A stretch of DNA of 64,000 nt from Xiphophorus maculatus (lineage: Eukaryota; Chordata; Actinopteri; Cyprinodontiformes; Poeciliidae), in the NCBI RefSeq assembly GCF_002775205.1, contig NC_036456.1, positions 21,324,968-21,388,967 on the forward strand. Direction: 5' to 3'. The translations under genes were made by a program, and so were the position numbers. Position 1 is the first letter of the stretch, and each line of letters opens with the position of its first letter. Below, piece by piece: positions 33,712-44,808 of the stretch. The notes beneath the pieces were generated by a model. It made no database searches. It worked only from the letters and a program-made list of their open reading frames with translations, and was not told where the DNA came from.

Positions 33712-34636
33712 AATACAAAAACGCAGCTTTACCACCTGAACTTCAGTCTAATGCCGCCTGCAACAAGTTTCTAGTTTCTTTTCAGAGAAAATGTAAAAAA
33801 TCAGAGGATTAATCTGAACATCAGCTCTAAAGCCAGAACCAAAGCTGAACCCAAACTAAACAAATGCAGGAAAAATGACCCAATTTCAGCTCCTTAATTA
33901 TAAAACCCTGGAAGAAATAATAAGTCAGTAAAGCTCCAGTTGCTGCTGCCTGGATGTTCTAGCTCTATAACGCTAGATCTATATTCTAGATCTATAACTC
34001 TAGAACGTTTCTTTCAGAAAGTCCTGCCTGTTGCTGCTGATCTGATCCAAATAGTAACTCATGGATCTCATCAGGCTTTGAAACCAGCAGTTATCAAACC
34101 ACTGATAAAATCACTACTGCAGAACTACAGGCCGACCTCTGACCTCTGACCTCCTGTTCATCAGCAAAGTTATTGAAAAAGCTGTTAAAACAATTAACTA
34201 GCTTCCTAACGATAACCAACCTCTTTGACTCCTTCCACTCTGGTTTCCATGGTTACCACAGCACTGAGAATGGCCTAGTCAAAGTGTTCAATGACATCCA
34301 TATAAATACGGACTGTAGGAGAACCACAGTGCTGGTTCTGTTGGACCTCAGTGTTGATCATTTTACTGAATCGACTGGAGAGTTGGGTCGGACTCTCCGG
34401 TCCAGAACTCAACTGGACGTGAGAGGTGAACGGAGCCCATTAAAATGCTGTTTACCTCGTTTTAAACTGTGATTGTGAACATGAGGGGGAATAAAAATAG
34501 CAACAGGTGTTTTGTTCCATATAACACAGTAGGAGTGTAACAGGTAAACCTTTATGGATGCAAACTCGACTAAAACCCACCTGTTTAGAATTGTATTTGA
34601 AACGTTATCAATTACAAATTTATTGATGGAACCTGT
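33712..34636 (+). mobile_element. L2/Maui-like LINE fragment, copy 2, internally deleted
   Basis: The first ~690 bp matches copy 1 (3255-3960) almost base for base, including the degenerate ctagatct stretch and the same stops. It then loses most of the RT and rejoins L2 3' sequence at about 34560 (acccacctg...tttgaaac). A 13-bp tandem addition seen in copy 1 near 3280 is absent here. The 3' end is cut by the LTR of gypsy-2 at 34637. Confidence 0.75.
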
Positions 34637-35849
34637 GTCATGTTGGGGTCTACTTTTCTTGCCCACATGCAGAACACCACAGGGAAACGGATAATCAGTA
34701 AAAATGGTTTATTGAATAATCAGAAAATCAGCAGAGGTGCTCCTGCTCCAGGAAATACGGCTCTCGGGAAATGCGGCACACTATGGAGGCAACAGAAAGA
34801 AGGTGAGTTCGAGGGCGTCGGAAAAGGGAGTGAGTGAATGAGAAACGGACTGATCATACTTGCAGAGTTAATGGTGAAAGTCCGGGAGGGTTTAACTGTT
34901 GGATCGAGGTCGTTTAGTCCAAAGGGTTTTCTCAATGGGTCCGGGCTTGTCTGAGGACCAGCTGGGTCCAGGAGCTGGCGGCGGAAGGCGGACAGGCAGG
35001 ATCTGGAGGGCTGGAGACAGAGGAGTGTTCCGACTGACGAACGGCGTTTCCAAGGGAAGGTGCGGGGACTGCTGGCCTGTATGGGCTTAATCTGTGAAAC
35101 GTGAAAGGTTGGATGTATGCGCATGGTAGAAGGGAGGCGAAGACGAACTGCAGACGGGCTGATTACCGATGTGATCTCGAATGGGCCGATAAACCTGGGA
35201 GACAGTTTCTTGGACATGGATTTTAGCGGTATGTTACGTGAGGATAACCATACTCTCTGACCTGGAGTGTAGACGGGGGCCAGGATCCTTTTGCGATCTG
35301 CTTGGCGCTTGTTTTGCTCCGCTGTGTGGTTGAGGGCGTGGACCGTACTTCTCCAAACCCTTTGGCAGCGGCGGATGTGATGTTGCACAGAAGTCACAGA
35401 AATGTTCTTTTCCTCAGAGGAGAGCAGCTGGTTGGTATCCTATGGAAACTTCAAATGGTGAAAAACCTGTGGCAGCGGATATGTGACTGTTATGAGCATA
35501 CTCTACCCATGGTAGGAATTGACTCCAGTCAGACGGGTTAGTAGATGTGAAGCAGCGGAGGGTCGACTCCAATTCCTGGTTCATGCGCTCTGTCTGGCCA
35601 TGAGTTTGAGGGTGAAAACCTGAAGTTAAAGAGACTTTAGCATCAAGTGCAGAACAGAAACTCCTCCAGACCTGGGAGATGAACTGAGGCCCGCGGTCCA
35701 ACAGGATCTCCTGCAGGGTTCCATGCAAACAGAAAACGTGTTTCACGAGCAACTGGGCGGTCTGAAACGCATTGGGTAACCTCCTGAGAGGAACTAAATG
35801 ACAGGCTTTCGAAAAACGATCAATGATAGTGAGTATTGTGGTGGGATGG
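34637..35849 (-). mobile_element. Gypsy-2: 3' part with LTR remnant
   Basis: The minus-strand element retains the integrase and, beyond it, an LTR-like end. The plus strand from 34637 begins TGTCATGTTGGGG, and on the minus strand an aataaacc signal lies shortly before it. The other LTR boundary (about 34860) is uncertain. The element is interrupted at 35849 by the LTR of gypsy-3, and its 5' half is not found anywhere in the window. Confidence 0.7.
34860..35849 (-). pseudogene. pol: Integrase C-terminal half of gypsy-2
   Basis: The minus strand reads [50 protein letters not shown] and [17 protein letters not shown] in one frame (to 35414). Then, in a second frame (35397-34720), it reads [37 protein letters not shown] and [13 protein letters not shown]. 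It is the same clade as gypsy-1. The first catalytic D and the zinc-binding region would lie upstream and are cut away by gypsy-3. Confidence 0.78.
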
Positions 35850-36458
35850 TGTTCCACCCTCCCAACTATGTGCACCAGGTGTAGCAAGAAGCGCGCAGTT
35901 GATTGGTGGGCGGGGCAGATAGCTTTATAGCTGAGTGTAACAGTGTTTAGGTTTAAGTTATAGAATCCCACTTGCTTTATAGGTATCAGTGCAATGGGGA
36001 AACAGCGCCCCCTCTCTGTGTGGCTGGTTAAATGCTGCTGGCTCCTGCATTCAGTGCCAGTCTGTGAAAGCTGCACCAGAGGTGAGTTGCGTTTTTCAGC
36101 ACACAGTAGAAACGTGTTAGCAACATAATACAACATCATTTTTATAAACTTAGACAAATAGTGTGAAGTTTATTAATTACTAGATGTGTGCCTAGCACCA
36201 ATATTTGTACTTTTCGTTTAGTTAATATTGTAAAACACTTTATGTGCTAAGTTAAAGGCTAACTTAACGCTCTGTTGTAGTGTGCAGAGTGAAGCGGAGC
36301 CGTTGCACTGATCTGAACTCCCCATATGTTCCCATTCAGGAAATAAACTGCCTGATCACCCAGAAACTTCTCTTCTTCATTAAGAATCTACACAACGCAG
36401 AGTCGAGGGGTTACTGGGGCCAGCCTGGTACAGTGGAGTGAAGCAGAACCCGGTTACA
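35850..36458 (+). mobile_element. 5' LTR of gypsy-3 (609 bp)
   Basis: It begins TGTTCCACC and ends GGTTACA. An AATAAA signal lies at 36342-36347. A primer-binding-like site follows within two bases, so the right boundary is firm. The left boundary lies inside the gypsy-2 integrase. No matching 3' LTR is in the window, so identity-based dating is not possible. Confidence 0.75.
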
Positions 36459-36459
36459 T

Positions 36460-36474
36460 TGGTGCCGTGACCCG
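36460..36474 (+). other. Primer-binding site of gypsy-3
   Basis: TGGTGCCGTGACCCG starts with the TGG that pairs with a tRNA CCA end and lies immediately after the LTR, where minus-strand cDNA synthesis is primed. The tRNA identity was not determined. Confidence 0.7.
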
Positions 36475-36617
36475 AGCTTCTGCGATCCTGTATTCAGCGG
36501 TGCTGTCTATTTCCTGGACAGTGGTTGGAGTCACCACGTGGACTGTGGGGAAACCCCGTGGGATTTCCCTCCTTCCCACCATTTGCTGTTTTCTATTGGA
36601 ACACTGAGGTGGGATTC

Positions 36618-36645
36618 TATGGAAGCCCGTTTCCGCCACTCTGTT
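36618..36645 (+). repeat. Left terminal inverted repeat of IS3EU-like element
   Basis: TATGGAAGCCCGTTTCCGCC, then actctgtt, matches the inverse of 46280-46307. A run of 21 A follows. Confidence 0.9.
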
Positions 36646-36667
36646 AAAAAAAAAAAAAAAAAAAAAA

Positions 36668-36710
36668 TTATCTCATTATAATGAGATAGTATCTCATTAT
36701 AATGAGATAG
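36668..36710. repeat. Left subterminal palindromes (2 units)
   Basis: Two tandem copies of atctcattataatgagat, each self-complementary, lie 50 bp inside the left end. Five-fold related units occur at the right end. Confidence 0.85.
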
Positions 36711-37355
36711 TCTACACAGGCTCAGGACATTTGGAGACTGTGGAGGTTGAACCCCTATTTCGAATTGGTTCAGTCCACCTGTAGCGGTTTGACTGTACCG
36801 TCAGTCGTGCCTGCTGCCTGCAAGCACCCAGCTAAACATAGCTGTTTACAACGGTAAGAAATGTGGTTTTGTTAATTTAAGTTAAGTCTGTAAGCTAGCA
36901 TAGTATAAAGTCATCAATTTGGCATACTGACGACGGTAGCTATTCTTGAAGATAGCTTAAGAAGATGCATTCATATCTTTGAAGCTAACGTTTTCTGTTT
37001 CTTTACTTCGTCAGTCCACAACTGACTTTCCGGTAACTGTAGTTAATATCGAAGGATTACGTGGTACGTTTATTTGCTGTAATGACACATGTTCAGTCTA
37101 CCACAAAATCGAGGTGTAATAACTTGTGAGTAGTTCGTAGATGCTGCATCTCGCTCCCAAACCACTGCGACACCAAAACAATACCTCTAAGCCTATGTAT
37201 ATATATTTTTTAAAGTTAAACTAAAATATGTCATGGCATTTTATGTCACATTCTCTCTGTCTCTCTGTGTGTCTGTCTCTCTTTTATTAATATTAAATTC
37301 TAAATAACTTATGTAACTGCACCCCAAGCAAAGAAATGTAAATAGGCTATATACA

Positions 37356-37357
<2 letters not shown>
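36711..37357 (+). promoter_or_regulatory. Putative promoter/first exon of the SAM-like gene
   Basis: This non-coding part of the transposon precedes the plus-strand accessory gene. A donor-like acggtaagaa occurs at about 36850, which would fit a non-coding first exon. No coding region is seen. The assignment is inferred from position. Confidence 0.35.

Positions 37358-37401
<44 letters not shown>
37358..37401. repeat. (TA)n tract at left R4 piece
   Basis: TA dinucleotides directly abut the 3' end of the minus-strand R4-like fragment, as at 6529-6557. Confidence 0.9.
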
Positions 37402-37407
<6 letters not shown>

Positions 37408-37768
37408 TCCCTTCTCACCCACCGCGGGTGGTTCTTATCCTCTGAGCTCGGGTCCTCTACCAGAGGCCTGGGAGCTTGAGTGTCCTGCGCAGTATCTTGG
37501 CTGTGCCAAGGTGGTACATCCCATGTAGGGGCTTCAAGCTCCCAAATCCAGCACGATTTGGGATGGAACCCTCCATGCATTGTTAGTGCTGGATTTGGGA
37601 TGGAACCCTCCATGCATTGTTAGTAGTTTTCTAGTCTTAATATCCGTGGCTTTTATCTCGTCCTTTGGCCAGCTAATTATTCCAGCAGGGTATCTGATTA
37701 CTGGCAGGGCATAGCTGTTTATCGCACGGATTTTGTTCTTGCCATTGAGCTGGCTTCTCAGGACTTGC
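37402..37768 (-). mobile_element. Scrambled R4-like LINE 3' piece, minus strand
   Basis: The outer 110 bp equals the 3' end of the element at 6558. Then a 25-bp piece from an upstream part (gtggtacatcccatgtaggg) follows. Next comes a 36-37-bp unit (gatttgggatggaaccctcc...) in two tandem copies, and then a continuous stretch matching 7600-7745. The order is thus altered by deletion and duplication, with short shared bases at the joins. Confidence 0.8.
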
Positions 37769-37769
37769 C

Positions 37770-37773
37770 TTAT

Positions 37774-37835
<62 letters not shown>
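37770..37835. repeat. Central (TA)n tract between inverted R4 pieces
   Basis: TA repeats with two internal ca interruptions separate two R4-like fragments that face each other with their 5' ends. Confidence 0.9.
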
Positions 37836-37836
<1 letters not shown>

Positions 37837-38862
37837 TCCATCCCAAATCCAGCACCCTGAGACTGTACACGAGCCGCAAGGAAGGAGGCAGAGGACTAGT
37901 GAGTGTGAGAACCACAGTCCAGGACGAAACAACTAAGATCCATAAATACATCAGGGACAAAGCCTCAACAGACAGTGTGCTCAGTGAATATCTCAGACAA
38001 CAGGGAACGGAGGTTGAGGTGCCAGAGATACCATCATGGCAGGACAAGCCCCTACATGGGATGTACCACCAGCAAATAACCCAAGTGGCTGATATCAGTA
38101 AATCCTACCAATGGCTGGAAAAAGCTGGACTCAAGGACAGCACAGAGGCCCTCATCCTGGCCGCCCAGGAACAGGCCCTAAACACCAGAGCAATAGAGGC
38201 CCAGATCTACCACACCAGACAAGACCCAAGGTGTAGGTTGTGCAAGGAGGCCCCTGAGACAGTCCAGCACATAACAGCAGGGTGCAAGATACTGGCAGGG
38301 AAAGCGTACATGGAACGACATAACCAAGTTGCAGGCATAGTGTACAGAAACATCTGTGCAGAATATGGACTGGAAACCCCGAGATCAAAGTGGGAAACAC
38401 CCCCAAAGGTGGCGGAGAACGCCAGAGCTAAGATCCTGTGGGACTTCCAGATCCAGACAGACAAAATGGTAATGGCGAACCAACCAGACATTGTCGTAGT
38501 GGATAAACAACAGAGGAAAGCCGTTGTGGTAGATGTAGCAATACCAAGCGACTGCAACATCAGGAAAAAGGAGCACGAGAAACTAGAGAAATACCAGGGC
38601 CTCAGGGAGGAACTGGAGAGGGCCTGGAAGGTGAAGACCACAGTGGTGCCTGTGGTCATCGGGGCCCTCGGGGCAGTCACCCCCAAACTGGACCAATGGC
38701 TACAACAGATCCCAGGAACAACATCAGACATCTCAGTCCAGAAATGTGCAGTCCTTGGCACAGCCAAGACACTGCGCAGAACCCTCAAGCTCCCAGGCCT
38801 CTGGTAGAGGACCCGAGCTCAGAGGATAAGAACCACCCGCGGTGGGTGAGAAGGGAATTTTT
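37836..38862 (+). mobile_element. R4-like LINE 3' third, plus strand
   Basis: This fragment starts in the thumb region and runs to the same 3' terminus (ggtgggtgagaagggaattt) as the other copies. It is highly similar to 6558-7580, apart from a few substitutions. It is 5' truncated at the central TA tract. Confidence 0.82.
37899..38807 (+). pseudogene. R4-like endonuclease-domain fragment
   Basis: The 302-residue frame is open to its natural stop. It contains CRLCKEAPETVQHITAGC (zinc-knuckle-like) and QPDIVVVDKQQRKAVVVDV, the restriction-like endonuclease core. Compared with the copy at 6614, one position in the core differs (ADVVDV to AVVVDV). The reverse transcriptase is missing, so it is a fragment, though undamaged within its length. 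Confidence 0.75.
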
Positions 38863-39434
38863 TTAAATTTTTTTTATATATTGTCTGTCTGCAAATCTTT
38901 TTTATTGATTTAATCAGTAAGTTCAAGTAACAATCAAAACCAAATGTGCTTGCTTTTGTACAGTGCGGGTTGTTTCAGAAAGACAGAAGACTTGATGGTG
39001 TGGAGCACCTGCAGTTTCACTGGCCTTGTCTGATCACACAAGAGGTATGTTCTCAGAGTGAGTTCTCTGCCATAGCGTGTTTCTCCAGTTCTCTATTGAA
39101 AGACCTCTATGCTTCACAGATGGCTTAATTTTCTGCTAAAGATTAGCAGTAGAAAATTTATTGTTACTACCAATAAATACTTTCTTATCTTTTCTGTGAA
39201 TTTAAAGAGGTTTCTCAAGATGTGCCCATTTTAAAAGGAAAACTACTGTATATGCATACATTTGTGTAATTACCCAAATGAAATAACTGTGGTAATAGTT
39301 ATTATAAAACAAAAGTTTAAAAAGATGCTAAATATTTTTGTGAAAGAATTTATTTGTGACGTTGAAATAGTTTGAGTTTAGCCTTAGTAAAATCATTTGA
39401 TGAAAAAACATAGTGCTTAAAGACATTATGAATG

Positions 39435-39740
39435 TCCCAGTCCAGGGTCTTTCTGAATGGAGTTTGCATGTTCTCTCTGTGCATGGTGGATTCTCTCTGG
39501 GTACTCTGGCTTCCTCCCGCAGTCCTAAAACATGACTGTCAGGTTAATTGGTCTCTCTAAGTTCTCCCTAGGTGTGAGTGTGTGTGTGAATGGTTGTTTG
39601 TCCTGTGTGTCTCTGTGTTGCCCTGCGACAGACTGGCAACCTGTCCAGGTGACCCTGCCTCTCGCCCGGAACGTAGCTGGAGAGGCAGCAGCTCCTCCTG
39701 ACCCCATTAGGGACAAGGGTGGTAGAAAATGGAGGGATGG
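39435..39740 (+). mobile_element. SINE or RTE/Rex3-type 3' end (306 bp) with 11-bp duplication
   Basis: The text (ggagtttgcatgttctctct, cctgcgacagactggcaacc) and the aaaatggagggatgg end are those of a very common fish retroposon with GGATGG-type tail. It is flanked by perfect CATTATGAATG copies (39424-39434 and 39741-39751), the target duplication. It lies in an intron of the transposon's SAM-like gene. Confidence 0.8.
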
Positions 39741-39871
39741 CATTATGAATGACTATATTATGATTAGTTTTTTAGGTAAAATTATAATTTGTAGTATGAC
39801 TTGCTTTACATTTTATTGGAAACATATGATGATGGTCTTGTGTATCTTCTCTTCCAGTGTATGATCACAGA

Positions 39872-40496
39872 ATGGATGACCTGAGTGATTTCCTGAGGCA
39901 AAGGAATATTCCAGAGGAAACTATCGAGACCATGCTGAGAGAGAAGGTACTAAATCAGTATTTCAAAAACTACAGTTCTTTTTAAAGCATGTGTCTAGCA
40001 ATGTTATTTAATTTAATTCAAATAATTTGCATGCAATTCTAGTTCCATTTTTGTAGTTTTAAAGAAATTATTTTTTATTGTCCTTGTTTAGATTGATACC
40101 AACGTCATCCAGCTCATGACAGATGAAGAGCTAAAGAATTATTTGCCATCATATGGAGACTGCATAGCCCTATCAGGATACTGTAAAAGGAAGGAAAATG
40201 GCCCCCCAAGCAGTCGCAAATCAAAACTGTTTGAGCGCCTGAAATCAAAGCTGGGTAAAAGAAAAACTGCTCATGAAGATGGCTGTGGTATGGAAAAAGA
40301 AGAGCAATCTGAAACAACTGTAAAGAAGAATGCTCTGAAGTCAAAGAGAAAAATAGAAATAGGCTGGCTGCTTTATGATGAAGAACAACAGGCTTTTAAA
40401 CAAGTAAGAGCAAGAAGAGGTGGTGGAACAAGGAAGGTCGATGTATCAAAGGATGCTAAAAAGAGCAGTCAAAATTCTACCTCTGGAAAGCCATGA
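39872..40496 (+). CDS. SAM-like accessory protein of IS3EU-like transposon
   Basis: Two exons, 39872-39946 and 40092-40496, join in phase 0 across a GT-AG intron and encode 159 residues. The N-terminal 60 residues (MDDLSDFLRQRNIPEETIET ... LMTDEELKNYLPSYGD) form a helical SAM-like domain. A basic segment follows (KLFERLKSKLGKRK), likely nuclear or DNA-binding. The C-terminus has KRKIEIGWLLYDEEQQAFKQ and a GGGTRKVDV piece, which I associate with fish G2E3/HECT-type proteins but which ends before any catalytic domain. An upstream non-coding exon ending at an acceptor at 39857 is likely. No frame damage is seen. The function in transposition is unknown. Confidence 0.68.
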
Positions 40497-41029
40497 TGCC
40501 AGACAACAAAATGTAGCTGACTTTTGTTATGCCATAATTAACATGTTAATTGTTAGCTGACATAATAAATCATAAGAGGTAAAGTGAAAATTACTGTAGG
40601 AAGTATTAAGAAGTTCACAGCCAAAATAAACAAAAATAGGAACTGTTTATTGTTATTGTATCTTTTTATGAGACACAACTATGTTGACAGTTGTACTTGT
40701 TACATTGCATTCATATTCATAATAAAATCGTTTTCTAATTTCTTTTTCTTTTTTGCACATTGGATTTCTTTTGTGGAAGGTTATAAAAAGAGTCTTTTTT
40801 GTTTTACTGGACACAACTTGGTAAATTCCTTTATCTTAAACTTATTAAATGCACTTTACACCAAGGCAAGTTTTTTTTAAGCACTTGTGATTTATTTTTG
40901 GGGATGTCAAAGTAATGGATTGTTCTTTGTTGACAGAATACAAAATAAATACATTTTGAATAAAGTTTAGAGCCTGTTTATGATTTGCTGTTGCACTGTA
41001 AATAAATTGATTGGCCATAATGACCGCCT
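40497..41029 (+). other. 3' untranslated region of the SAM-like gene
   Basis: AT-rich with several AATAAA-type signals (near 40564, 40722 and 40943). No other gene is seen. Confidence 0.5.
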
Positions 41030-41035
41030 AACAAG

Positions 41036-44000
41036 ATGGCGGCGCGTGTAGACGCTGCGGCTCGGAGCTCCCGTGTTTTCGGTTTTTTTAGCTTGTTTTT
41101 ATTGATGTCTTCGCTCAACACACTACTGGAAGCCGTGACAACGTACAGCAGATTAGAACTGTGGGACATAGGAACACAGTTTGGACTTCACACACCCACC
41201 AAGCTGGACTTTATTCCTCCAGAGCTGCTACGAACACCTGGGACTATGCTCATTCCCCCCCTGCTGCCAAGGCGACGGAGGAGGCAGCGCAAACAAAAGA
41301 GGGGTAAGAGAGCCGGCATGCGTGCTAGGCTACAAGCTAGCCCTCATAAACCGGCCCTCCCCAGCCTCTTCCTCGCCAATGCCAGGTCCCTCGTCAACAA
41401 AATCGACGAGGTGCGACTCCGGATTACTTCTCGCCGGATGGACAGCTGTGTGACTGTTGTCACAGAGACCTGGCTGGATGACAACATCCCGGACGCAGCG
41501 GTGGAGATAACGGGGTGCGCTCTGTTCCGGGCGGATCGGACTGCAGCTTCGGGTAAGGGCAGAGGCGGAGGTTTGGCACTGTATGTACACAATGCCTGGT
41601 GTACAGCCACACACTCTGTCGGAACATTCTGCTCTCCTGACTTGGAATATCTGGCGGTGAAATGCAGACCCTTCAAGTTGGTGAGAGAACTCTCGTCCAT
41701 TGTGATCGTGACCGTCTACATACCACCGAGGGCTAATGCTAAGTTAGCATTAGAGGAGCTGTACTGCCTGATCAGCGTGCAGATGAACTCCAACCCGGAG
41801 GCGGCCGTGATTGTGGCGGGGGACTTTAATCACGTGGAACTGAAGGCTGTGTTTCCCAAATTCTACAAATCCATAAACTTTCCCACCAGAGACAATAACA
41901 TTTTGGATCAGGTACTGCAATATCCCCGGAGCCTACAAGGCTGTAGCAGCTCCACATCTGGGCATGTCTGACCACATCTCAGTGGAGCTGATTCCTGTCT
42001 ACAAGCCTCTGGCCTGCAGAACTAAGCCGACCACCAGAATAGTTCAGGTCTGGACTGAGGAGGCCTCCTCTGCACTTCAGGACTGCTTTGAGCATACAGA
42101 CTGGAGTGTGTTCAGGGACGGCGCAGACTTGGAGAAATACTCATCGTCCGTTCTGTCCTATGTTCAGTTCTGCACCGACGCTGTCCTCCCTGTTAAGACC
42201 ATAAAAGTGTTTCCAAACCAGAAACCATGGCTGGACAGCACAGTACAGGCCCTGCTGAAAGCCCGGGATGCTGCCTACAGGTCTGGAGACAGGTTGGCTT
42301 ATAGCAGGGCCCGGTCGGAACTGAAAAAAGGTATTAAGCAGGCCAAGCTCCAGTACAAACAGCAGATTGAGGAACATTTCATCAACAACAACCCCCGAAG
42401 CATGTGGAGAGGCATTAGAACCATGACGGACTACAAACACAGCACTCAGCTGACCAGCCGCGACCCCACCCTGCCTGACACCTTAAACAGTTTCTTTGCC
42501 CGCTTTGACACGGCGGGCAGCAGAGAAGCCGTACATCTACCCCAACTGGAAGAGCAGCACCAGCCCCTCGTCCTGCAGAAGCATCAGGTGACGTCCACCT
42601 TGAGGAGGATCAACACCCACAAAGCTCCAGGACCGGACAAGGTGTCAGGCCAGACGCTGAAAACCTGCGCCGACCAGCTGGCAGGAGTGTTTCTGGACAT
42701 TTTCAATCTGTCCCTGCAGCTCGCCACGGTTCCTGAGTGCCTCAAGTCTTCCACCATCATCCCTGTACCGAAGAAGAGGTCCATCACCAGCCTGAACGAT
42801 TACCAGCCCGTCGCTCTGACCCCAGTGATCATGAAGTGCTTTGAGAGGATTCTTCTGAGGTACATCAGAGACTTCATCCCCGCAAACCTGGACAGCCTTC
42901 AGTTCGCCTACAGAGCGAACCGGTCAACAGAGGATGCTGTCTCCATCACTCTGCACACAGCCCTGACCCATCTGCAGCATCCCAACACCTACGTCAGGAT
43001 GCTATTTGTAGACTTCAGCTCAGCATTTAACACCGTCATCCCAGACAAGCTGGTGCTGAAGCTACTCGAGGTGGGGCTGCCCGCTTCACTGTGCCACTGG
43101 ATCAGAGACTTCCTCACCAACAGGCCTCAGGTGGTGAGAATAAGTGGCTCAACATCGTCCCCACTGGTCCTCAACACAGGCACGCCGCAGGGCTGTGTGC
43201 TCAGCCCAGCTCTCTTCACCCTGTTTACACATGACTGCGTGGCCATCCACCCCACCAGCACAGTCGTGAAGTACGCGGACGACACAACAGTAGTGGGTCT
43301 CATTTCAGACAACAACGAGACCCACTACAGAGAGGAGATTCTGCAGCTCACTCAGTGGTGTTCAGCCAACAACTTGGTGCTGAACACAGGGAAGACCAAG
43401 GAGGTCATTGTGGACTACAGAAGGTCCAGGAGGACGGATCACACTCCCCTTCTCATAGATGGAGAAGTGGTGGAACGTGTGGACAACATCAAGTTCCTGG
43501 GCCTCCACATCACGTCTGACCTCTCCTGGAACACAAACACCTCCCACCTGGTGAAGAAAGCACAACAAAGGCTCTTCTTCCTCAGGAAACTGAGACGGGC
43601 TGGACTTTCCTCACGGCTGCTCGTGAACTTTTACAGGGCGATGATCGAGAGCATCCTCTGCCTCAACATGACTGTGTGGTATGGTAGCTGCACAGCATTG
43701 GAGAGGAAACAACTGACACGGGTGGTGAGAACAGCACAAGGCATTGTGGGATGCCCCCTCCCAGACCTGGACTCCATTTACACAGACCGGGTCAAGAAGA
43801 GAGCTGGATCCATAGCCATGGATCCCAGCCACCCGGGCCACAGACTGTTTGTGCCGCTACCATCAGGCAAGCGGTACAGGAATATACGGACTACAACAAA
43901 TAGACTGAGAAACAGTTTCTTCCCCACAGCCGTCAGAGCCATTACTCCCTGCCGCCCCCCCTCCCATACATATCATAACCTCACAGTCACACATACATAT

Positions 44001-44114
44001 CCCCCACCCCCACACAGCCATATTGTTCTGCACTTTGCACTGTCACATTATCTGTACTTTGCCATAATTGGACCTGCTGCTACTTCTTTGGTGTGGTTGA
44101 GTGCCTTTAGTTAA
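41036..44114 (+). pseudogene. APE endonuclease / reverse transcriptase of the LINE, one frameshift
   Basis: Frame 41036-41971 (311 aa) begins MAARVDAAARSS and has endonuclease motifs SLFLANARSLVNKIDE, VVTETWLDDNIP, IVIVTVYIPP and VIVAGDFNHVE. Frame 41964-44114 (716 aa) starts at the endonuclease SDHISVEL motif. It contains the linker [46 protein letters not shown] (motif A), [17 protein letters not shown] (motif B), [12 protein letters not shown] (motif C) and a thumb to the normal end region. The break is a small indel at about 41908-41920. Otherwise no stops occur in about 3 kb, so the copy is young. Confidence 0.85.
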
Positions 44115-44237
44115 TTTAGTTGTATATATTGTTATTATTATTATTGTGTGTTTGCTTATTTTTACTGTATATATTTGACCTTTTGCACGGGAGCTGCAAT
44201 GGAAATTTCGTTGAATTCTGTTCAATGACAATAAATG

Positions 44238-44352
<115 letters not shown>

Positions 44353-44808
44353 ATACTAAGAAAACATGTATATGTCAAGAGTAAGGACAACATTTGTACT
44401 CTTATCAAATTAATACCAACTGCAAACAATAGCATATTGGTTATCTGTTACTAATAACATGATTAAAACATTGCTTGTACATGTAACACTCCTGTCCATA
44501 TATCAACAGTTTCCCTGAACAAGTAAGGCTAAGAAAACAGAGCCTGCAAATGTTGGTACTATTTAGTACTGTTTTGAACAGGAGGCTAGTATTTTGCTTT
44601 AATAAATAAGACTAAACACAGAAATTAATAAATTGACCTTGACCACAACATTGAAGGAAACTAAAATGTTTAGTCTTTTTAGGCAAACCATGGAAACAAA
44701 TTGTAACTCATTCATGCATTTTAGTTTTACAATCAGTGTTTACACAGGACATATAGACATAATATCTGACTTGTTAGATGTTTTGTGGACCTGGGTGACT
44801 TAGAGAAA
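44353..44808 (-). other. 3' untranslated sequence of the transposase gene
   Basis: AT-rich, without coding signal, directly downstream (on the minus strand) of the transposase stop codon at 44809-44811. Confidence 0.45.

Noticed and set aside
40116..40496. Single-exon start at 40116 for the SAM-like protein
   Set aside because: A spliced upstream exon (39872-39946) keeps phase and supplies the missing first helix, so the internal ATG is not the likely start.
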